From Acinetobacter sp. (GTDB taxonomy: Bacteria > Pseudomonadota > Gammaproteobacteria > Pseudomonadales > Moraxellaceae), in the NCBI GenBank assembly GCA_030152275.1, contig JASLHF010000053.1, positions 1 through 12,145 on the forward strand: a stretch of 12,145 nucleotides of DNA. The letters run 5' to 3'. The notes below the pieces were generated by a model. It searched no databases. It was given only the letters and a program-made list of their open reading frames with translations, and was not told where the DNA came from. The position numbers were made by a program, and so were the translations under genes. Shown one piece after another: positions 7,476-12,145 of this stretch; position 1 is the stretch's first letter, and each line of letters begins with the position of its first letter.

Positions 7476-8882
7476 ATGAAACTTGAAACCTTACAACTCA
7501 AGCATACGCTGCACTTCAGCGACCTGCTGGCGGAATTCCATTATCATGACTTGCCCATCACGCTAATTTTAGGCGATCAAAGCGCAGGAAAAACCGCTGT
7601 GCTGCGTTTTGCCTATCAGGGCTTAACTTGGTTTGCTGCCCGCTACAAAGATCTGCGCACAGCAGGTGTGGTGATGCTTGATCAGGATATTATGCAAAGC
7701 CGGCTGCAGTCAAAAATAGATATCCGTGTCAGCTATCCGCCTGAAATGGGCGAACTGTCCAGCGCAGGACGTGCCGCGCCAGCAGACAGCAGCACAGAAG
7801 CGCACGAACCGTTTCATTGCGCTTGGCAGCTGTATAAAACCCTAAACAGTCAAGGCATCGGCATAAGTAAGGCAGAAACTCAGCAGCTGGAAGAGCTGGC
7901 CGCACGCTATCAGCGCGCGCTGAAAGATGATCCGCTGCTGGGCCTGCCGCTGCTGGCCTACTATCCTGCTGAACGCTTCGTTAACGAATTGAATTTGCTG
8001 AATAAAAACAATCCGGCCATTTTTCAGCCTGCGCATGCTTATGAAATTTCCGCTATTCCATTTACCACATTTTCTCGTTTCTTTGAGTGGTTCCGCGAAG
8101 TCTGTGATATTGAAAATGCACAGAGCGCGCAAATGATACATGACATTCTCAGCAAAAATAAATTGCCTTCACACAGTAAGCCGGATGATTTTCTAGCCAG
8201 CCGTATTGCCCAGGCACAAGCGGAAATCCGCGCGCCGGCGCTGCGCGCTTTGCGCCAAGCCTTAGCTGCGGTCCTGCCGGATTGCAGCAATATTTATCTG
8301 CAGTATCAACCCAAACTGCAGCTGATGGTCACTTATCAGGGCAAAACCCTGATGTTTCAGCAGCTGTCCAACAGCATCCGCAATTTAATTGCACTGACCG
8401 GTGATATTGTGCGCCGCATGTGTCTGCTGAATCCGCAAAGCCTGTATCCCTGCCAAGAAGGCGATGGCATTCTTCTGATTGATGCCATTGACCACCAGCT
8501 CGATCAAAATATGGCGCAGGCAATTTTACCCCGGCTGCATCAAGCTTTCCCGCGCCTGCAGATTATCGCCAGCGGCAACCGGCCGGAACTGCTGGAGCAG
8601 GCATCTCGCTTCCAGTGCTTAAAACTCGACAACAAACTGCTGCTGCCGGTGCATACCGAGGAACTCATGCAGCAGTTTGAAGAAATGTACGCGCAGCTGC
8701 ATCTAGATGAAATTTCAGAACAGGAAGATGATAGCGCTCAGCCTCCACTGCAGGAACCTGTTTACGAAGCCGCAAGCGCAGCCTCAATGCTGGAAATGAT
8801 ACAGCGCCAGCTCAGCGATGAACAGCAGCAGGAATTAATTTTACTGCTGAATAACCCAGAACAGAATGCACACAATCCGTAG
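7476..8882 (+). CDS. AAA family (ABC/SMC-like, AAA_21-type) ATPase with degenerate catalytic motifs
   Basis: The protein has 468 aa. Walker A is GDQSAGKT (33-40). A central segment LPLLAYYPAERF (157-168) and FFEWFREVCDIEN (202-214) is typical of AAA_21/RecF-SMC-like ATPases of defence and repair systems. The C-terminal ATPase part has FQQLSNSIRNLIALTGDI (294-311) where the family reads like LSDGxRNLLAL, Walker B ILLIDAID (332-339) where LLIDEID is usual, and IIASGNRPELL (363-373) where TTHSPxxL is usual. So the signature glycine, catalytic glutamate (A337) and switch histidine (N368) all appear replaced. Residues 400-468 form an acidic, Gln-rich tail with no TOPRIM or nuclease motif I can see. 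ATG 7476 has AGGC (7467-7470) upstream. The helicase gene ends 31 nt before it, so the two products probably act together. ATP binding is likely, normal hydrolysis doubtful, and function unknown. Confidence 0.82.
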   Translation: MKLETLQLKHTLHFSDLLAEFHYHDLPITLILGDQSAGKTAVLRFAYQGLTWFAARYKDLRTAGVVMLDQDIMQSRLQSKIDIRVSYPPEMGELSSAGRAAPADSSTEAHEPFHCAWQLYKTLNSQGIGISKAETQQLEELAARYQRALKDDPLLGLPLLAYYPAERFVNELNLLNKNNPAIFQPAHAYEISAIPFTTFSRFFEWFREVCDIENAQSAQMIHDILSKNKLPSHSKPDDFLASRIAQAQAEIRAPALRALRQALAAVLPDCSNIYLQYQPKLQLMVTYQGKTLMFQQLSNSIRNLIALTGDIVRRMCLLNPQSLYPCQEGDGILLIDAIDHQLDQNMAQAILPRLHQAFPRLQIIASGNRPELLEQASRFQCLKLDNKLLLPVHTEELMQQFEEMYAQLHLDEISEQEDDSAQPPLQEPVYEAASAASMLEMIQRQLSDEQQQELILLLNNPEQNAHNP

Positions 8883-8888
8883 CTCTAA

Positions 8889-9044
8889 AAGGGCCTGCGC
8901 TCTCAGCTGATATTAGCCGTACTGCAGCAGAAGGCGTATACGCTTTTTGAATTGCCAAAAGCAGTGAGCAGAATGGACAGCGAGTGGCCTGCCAAACAGT
9001 TTCATCCGGCGTATAATATTCGCCAGCTGTATAAAAAAGATTGA
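8889..9044 (+). pseudogene. Possible C-terminal remnant of an unidentified gene
   Basis: After the ATPase stop and a further TAA (8886-8888), one frame stays open for 51 codons to TGA 9042-9044. It reads like protein: the middle shows QQKAYTLFELPKAVSRMDSE and the end FHPAYNIRQLYKKD, with codons like those of its neighbours. The only ATG (8973) would give 23 aa and has no ribosome site, so the fragment lacks a plausible beginning. I do not recognise the family. It lies in the same frame as the ATPase but is separated by two stops (8880-8882 and 8886-8888). It may be the tail of a third gene lost by deletion, or chance. Confidence 0.35.
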
Positions 9045-9067
9045 TGTTGCGCCATGCCTGTAATATG

Positions 9068-9106
9068 ATCGGATTTATTTGCAAATTTCATTATAAAATC
9101 GGATTT
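9068..9106. repeat. Direct repeat ATCGGATTT spaced 30 bp
   Basis: ATCGGATTT occurs at 9068-9076 and 9098-9106, exactly 30 bp apart, and each copy is followed within a few bases by GCAA. Three helical turns between copies would suit a tandem operator. It lies about 150-185 bp before mrpA. Confidence 0.35.
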
Positions 9107-9120
9107 TGCAATCAATTGCC

Positions 9121-9137
9121 TGCTGTGCAATACAGCA
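9121..9137. repeat. Inverted repeat TGCTGT/ACAGCA
   Basis: TGCTGT (9121-9126) and ACAGCA (9132-9137) form a perfect 6-bp inverted repeat around GCAAT. No T-run follows closely, so it is a poor terminator for the hisIE-helicase-ATPase unit; a protein site is equally possible. Confidence 0.4.
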
Positions 9138-9162
9138 TGTTTAAGCGTTTAGAACACATTGG

Positions 9163-9215
9163 CTTTCAAGATTGAACATTTTGGATGGCTCCTTGCGATC
9201 CTGTGATCTTGAAAG
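9163..9215 (+). promoter_or_regulatory. Long inverted repeat in the mrpA leader, possible structured RNA
   Basis: CTTTCAAGAT (9163-9172) pairs perfectly with ATCTTGAAAG (9206-9215) across 33 nt. Inside, GGAT (9183-9186) can pair with ATCC (9198-9201). The whole would fold as a 10-bp stem, an internal loop and a short upper stem. It ends 38 nt before the mrpA start. It matches no riboswitch class I know. A role in controlling the antiporter operon is inference. Confidence 0.45.
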
Positions 9216-9229
9216 ATAAAGATTCACTC

Positions 9230-9244
9230 TAGGCTTAATGCCTA
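9230..9244 (+). promoter_or_regulatory. Hairpin at the ribosome-binding position of mrpA
   Basis: TAGGC (9230-9234) and GCCTA (9240-9244) form a perfect 5-bp stem around TTAAT, ending 9 nt before the ATG at 9254. No clear Shine-Dalgarno lies between hairpin and start; the only AGG is inside the stem. Initiation may therefore be weak or depend on opening the stem. Confidence 0.4.
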
Positions 9245-9253
9245 ATCACGACA

Positions 9254-12091
9254 ATGGATACAAGTGTGCTGCCGATAATTATCTTGTTACCTCTGGTTCT
9301 AGGCACAACCCTTGTCCTGTGGCTGAAGAAATTCTCCCGCGGGGTAACAGCCTTAGGGGCGATAGGGGTCAGCTTAAGCAGTTTCTTCCTGCTGCTGACT
9401 CAAGCCAAAGCCGTACTGCATGGTCAGGCCCTCGCGCAAAGCTGGGCGTGGATACCGCAGTTAGGACTAAATTTCAGTTTCCGGCTAGATGCCTTAGGAC
9501 TTCTATTCTCCCTGCTGATTACGGGTATCGGCACACTTATTTATATTTATGCCTACTATTATTTAAGCCCCAAAAACTCGCTGAGCAAGCTGTATGTTCT
9601 GCTGATGCTGTTTATGGCGGCGATGCTCGGCATTTCTTTGTCTAATAATTTGATGCTGCTGCTGGTGTTCTGGGAATTGACCAGTATTTCATCATTTTTG
9701 CTGGTCGGTTACTGGAGCAATTATGAAGCAGCGCAGCGCGGCTCACGCATGGCGCTGACCATTACCGGCATGGGCGGACTGTGCATGCTGGGCGGTTTTA
9801 TCCTGCTGGGGCAAATTACCGGCACCTATCAGATTGACCTAATTTTAGGCATGAGTGCGCAAGTACAAAGCCACCCGCTGTTTGTGCCTACACTCTTACT
9901 CATTTTAATGGGGGCATTTACCAAAAGCGCGCAATTTCCGTTTCATTTCTGGCTGCCGAACGCGATGGCAGCGCCAACTCCAGTTTCGGCCTATCTGCAT
10001 TCCGCCACAATGGTGAAAGCCGGCATTTTTCTGCTGGCGCGCTTGCTTCCCGTTTTTGCCGGTGCATCCTTGTATCATAATTTAGTGACTTGCATCGGGC
10101 TGATCACACTGTGTATGGCGGCGTTTTTCGCTATATTTAAAGAAGATTTAAAAGGCCTCTTGGCCTATTCAACAATCAGCCATTTGGGCCTGATTGTCAG
10201 CTTGCTGGGGATCGGCACTCCGCTGGCGGTGGCGGCAGCTATTTTCCATATTATTAACCATGCCACCTTTAAAGCGGCTCTATTTATGATTGCCGGCATC
10301 ATTGACCATGAAAGCGGCACCCGGGACCTGCGCAAGCTGAGCGGCTTATGGCAGCTTCTTCCATTTACGGCAACATTGACCATGATTACCGCGGCCTCAA
10401 TGGCTGGCGTACCGTTAACCAACGGCTTTATTTCCAAAGAAATGTTCTTTACCGAGCTGCTGCGGGAGCTGTCCGGGCCGGCGCTGATAGGCGCCGCTGT
10501 TACCGCGACTCTGGCCGGCATTTTTGCCGTAGCCTATTCCGCACGCTTAGTGCATGGGGTGTTCTTTGATGGCCCGCTAGGCAAAGATGTACCAAATAAA
10601 GATGCTCATGAACCGCCTTTCGGCATGCGTGCACCTGCGCTGCTGCTGGCGGTTCTATGTATTTTGGTCGGCTTATTGCCTGCCCTGCTGGCTGAACCGG
10701 CAGTAAATGCGGCAGTGCAGGCCAGCACACAAAACAGCGCATTTGCTGGCGCGCATTTGGCGATTTGGCATGGATTTAACCTGCCTCTGCTCATGAGCGC
10801 TATTGCGCTGGCGGGCGGTCTGATATTCTATTTTGCGCTGGCCAAAGACAGCCGCATCCGTGAAATCGATTTAGATCCGGCTTTAGGCAAATTTCAAGGC
10901 AAAATTCTGTTTGATTTGTTCTTAAAGCATTTGCTTCTGAATTCGCGCAAGTTCAAACGCGCAACAGAAAACGGTTCGCTGCAAAGCTATATCATGTGGA
11001 TCATTCTCTTCAGTATTGCACTGGCATCTGTGCCGCTGCTGTGGCAAAACATCAGTACCGGTACACGCGAATTAACACATGCGCCAGCACTGGCCATTGT
11101 GCTCTGGCTGCTGCTGTTTTCTGCCTGCTGGATGATGCTGTGGTTCCATCATGAGCGCATTAAAGCAGTGCTGATCAGCGGCGCAGTCGGCTTAGTGGTG
11201 ACCTTGGTATTCATCTGCTTTTCAGCGCCCGATTTGGCGCTGACACAAATTACGGTCGATGTGGTCACCACTGTGCTGTTGCTGATGAGCCTGTCTTTAC
11301 TGCCGCAGCTGACGCCTTATGAATCCAGTGTTTCCCGGCGCTGGCGCGATGCTCTGATCGCCATTGCCGGCGGCGGCAGTATTGCGTGGATCACCTGGCT
11401 GATCTTGACCCGCGACCACAATTCAATTTCATGGTTCTTTTTACAGCAGTCTATTCCGCTCGGCGGCGGCACCAATGTCGTCAATGTTATTCTGGTCGAT
11501 TTCCGTGGCTTTGATACCTTTGGTGAAATTACTGTGCTCGGCATTGCTGCCATTGGCGCGCTGTGCCTGATGGACGGCATGCGGACACACGGCACCAGCA
11601 TGACCCAAGGCTTAACCTACCGTTTTAATCCTTCGCCGCTAATGTTCCGCATTACAGCATCTTGGATTTTGCCTTTGGCGCTGGTGGTCAGCCTGTATAT
11701 TTTCCTGCGCGGCCACAATTTGCCTGGAGGCGGCTTCATTGCCGGACTGATCACCGCATTAGCACTGGTCATTCAGTACATTGCATTAGGACAGGATGAT
11801 GCCGAGCGGATGCTGCGGGCAAAATCCGGCCGTCTGTATGAAATATGGATCGGTATTGGATTGGTCATTGCCGGACTGACTGGCATCGGCGCTTGGCTAT
11901 GGGGACGCCCGTTCCTCACCAGCGCGCATATTTATGTACATCCACCGCTGATTGGCGAAATGCATTTAGCCAGTGCAGCCCTGTTTGATACCGGTGTCTA
12001 TATTACCGTTGTCGGCGCGACCATGCTGATGATTTCTGTTTTAGGCGACTCCCGCCACTCCAGCATGTCTGGCCCAGTGCCAAGAGGATAA
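9254..12091 (+). CDS. mrpA: Mrp-type Na+/H+ antiporter subunit A, fused A-B form (MrpA/MnhA/PhaAB)
   Basis: This is the largest inner-membrane subunit of the multi-subunit Mrp cation/proton antiporter, related to NuoL of complex I, used for Na+ export and pH homeostasis. The protein has 945 aa and is hydrophobic throughout. The proton-translocation domain carries E141 in FWELTSISSF, K224 and H231 in GAFTKSAQFPFHFW, the PTPVSAYLHSATMVKAG segment with K255, K300 in FKEDLKG, NHATFKAALF (335-344), and K395 in FISKE. E141, K224, H231 and K300 match, from memory, residues essential in Bacillus MrpA. A DUF4040-like part contains PDLALTQ (659-665). The final part from about 800 is an MrpB domain with LRGHNLPGGGFIAGL (from 818). 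MrpA is about 800 aa and MrpB about 140 in Bacillus, so this is the A-B fusion common in proteobacteria. ATG 9254 is the only good start, since TAA lies in frame at 9236. mrpC follows after 4 nt. Confidence 0.95.
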   Translation: MDTSVLPIIILLPLVLGTTLVLWLKKFSRGVTALGAIGVSLSSFFLLLTQAKAVLHGQALAQSWAWIPQLGLNFSFRLDALGLLFSLLITGIGTLIYIYAYYYLSPKNSLSKLYVLLMLFMAAMLGISLSNNLMLLLVFWELTSISSFLLVGYWSNYEAAQRGSRMALTITGMGGLCMLGGFILLGQITGTYQIDLILGMSAQVQSHPLFVPTLLLILMGAFTKSAQFPFHFWLPNAMAAPTPVSAYLHSATMVKAGIFLLARLLPVFAGASLYHNLVTCIGLITLCMAAFFAIFKEDLKGLLAYSTISHLGLIVSLLGIGTPLAVAAAIFHIINHATFKAALFMIAGIIDHESGTRDLRKLSGLWQLLPFTATLTMITAASMAGVPLTNGFISKEMFFTELLRELSGPALIGAAVTATLAGIFAVAYSARLVHGVFFDGPLGKDVPNKDAHEPPFGMRAPALLLAVLCILVGLLPALLAEPAVNAAVQASTQNSAFAGAHLAIWHGFNLPLLMSAIALAGGLIFYFALAKDSRIREIDLDPALGKFQGKILFDLFLKHLLLNSRKFKRATENGSLQSYIMWIILFSIALASVPLLWQNISTGTRELTHAPALAIVLWLLLFSACWMMLWFHHERIKAVLISGAVGLVVTLVFICFSAPDLALTQITVDVVTTVLLLMSLSLLPQLTPYESSVSRRWRDALIAIAGGGSIAWITWLILTRDHNSISWFFLQQSIPLGGGTNVVNVILVDFRGFDTFGEITVLGIAAIGALCLMDGMRTHGTSMTQGLTYRFNPSPLMFRITASWILPLALVVSLYIFLRGHNLPGGGFIAGLITALALVIQYIALGQDDAERMLRAKSGRLYEIWIGIGLVIAGLTGIGAWLWGRPFLTSAHIYVHPPLIGEMHLASAALFDTGVYITVVGATMLMISVLGDSRHSSMSGPVPRG

Positions 12092-12095
12092 GCGC

Positions 12096-12145
12096 ATGAT
12101 CAGTATAGAACTGCTTCTGACTACAGCCATTGGCCTGCTGACGGC
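12096..12145 (+). CDS. mrpC: Mrp antiporter subunit C, 5' end only
   Basis: The frame begins MISIELLLTTAIGLLT and runs off the right edge. The start ATG 12096 has the ribosome site AAGAGGA (12082-12088) 7 nt upstream and lies 4 nt after the mrpA stop, so the two are co-transcribed. The hydrophobic opening fits the NuoK-like MrpC/PhaC subunit, which always follows the fused A-B gene in this operon type. Only 16 codons are visible, so the call rests mainly on position. Confidence 0.82.
   Translation, partial: MISIELLLTTAIGLLT

Noticed and set aside
5942..8882. A complete Gabija system
   Set aside because: The helicase resembles GajB, but the ATPase is shorter than GajA, lacks a visible TOPRIM domain, has degenerate ATPase motifs, and the gene order is reversed.
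9121..9137. Intrinsic terminator for the hisIE-helicase-ATPase unit
   Set aside because: The 6-bp stem is not followed by a T-run, so it is recorded only as an inverted repeat; no convincing terminator was found before mrpA.
10165..10794. Minus-strand frames inside mrpA
   Set aside because: They overlap highly conserved MrpA membrane segments and show no independent start signals or recognisable domains.
1..12145. Mobile element, prophage or genomic island boundary
   Set aside because: No transposase, integrase, terminal repeats, tRNA attachment site or visible compositional break was found.

Overview
The window looks like an Acinetobacter chromosome, or a very close relative. The strongest sign is the SDR gene at 2736-3623, which matches, from memory, the fatty acyl-CoA reductase Acr1 of Acinetobacter baylyi ADP1 in length (295 aa) and over long conserved stretches. 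The moderate base composition, EttA, MetY, the fused HisIE and the Mrp operon starting with an A-B fusion also fit. I see no IS element, tRNA, rRNA, CRISPR array or phage gene. Codon use looks even across the window, so nothing stands out as recently acquired. These identifications come from reading the sequence; no database search was run.

Left part (1-2177): the 5' portion of ettA, an ABC-F translation factor, runs off the left edge on the minus strand. It diverges from metY (O-acetylhomoserine sulfhydrylase). The 298-bp divergent region carries a perfect TATAAT box and a hairpin in the ettA leader, plus three AACATTTT copies at an exact 15-bp period on the metY side. metY ends in a strong intrinsic terminator.

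Middle part (2178-5144): a gene-poor stretch of about 560 bp precedes acr1 and holds two perfect AT-rich palindromes. acr1 should make the fatty aldehydes that feed wax-ester synthesis, and it has its own terminator. Next comes a class A FAD monooxygenase gene broken by one lesion near 4198-4211. That lesion shifts the frame and removes most of the DG motif, while both flanking parts stay open and well conserved.

Right-middle part (5145-9044): hisIE is followed after 14 nt by a compact UvrD/FBH1-like SF1 helicase gene, and 31 nt later by a gene for an ABC/SMC-type AAA ATPase. These three probably form one transcription unit. The ATPase keeps Walker A and the Walker B aspartate but has lost the expected signature glycine, catalytic glutamate and switch histidine. 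A start-less reading frame (8889-9044) follows and may be the tail of a deleted gene. The helicase-ATPase pair is the best candidate for an undescribed system: it recalls Gabija (GajB-like helicase plus ATPase), but the gene order is reversed, no TOPRIM nuclease is visible, and the neighbours are housekeeping genes.

Right part (9045-12145): a structured leader of about 200 bp has a 30-bp-spaced direct repeat, three inverted repeats, and a hairpin at the ribosome-binding position. It precedes the Mrp (Mnh/Pha) Na+/H+ antiporter operon. The first gene is an mrpA-mrpB fusion of 945 aa. mrpC starts 4 nt after it and runs off the right edge.
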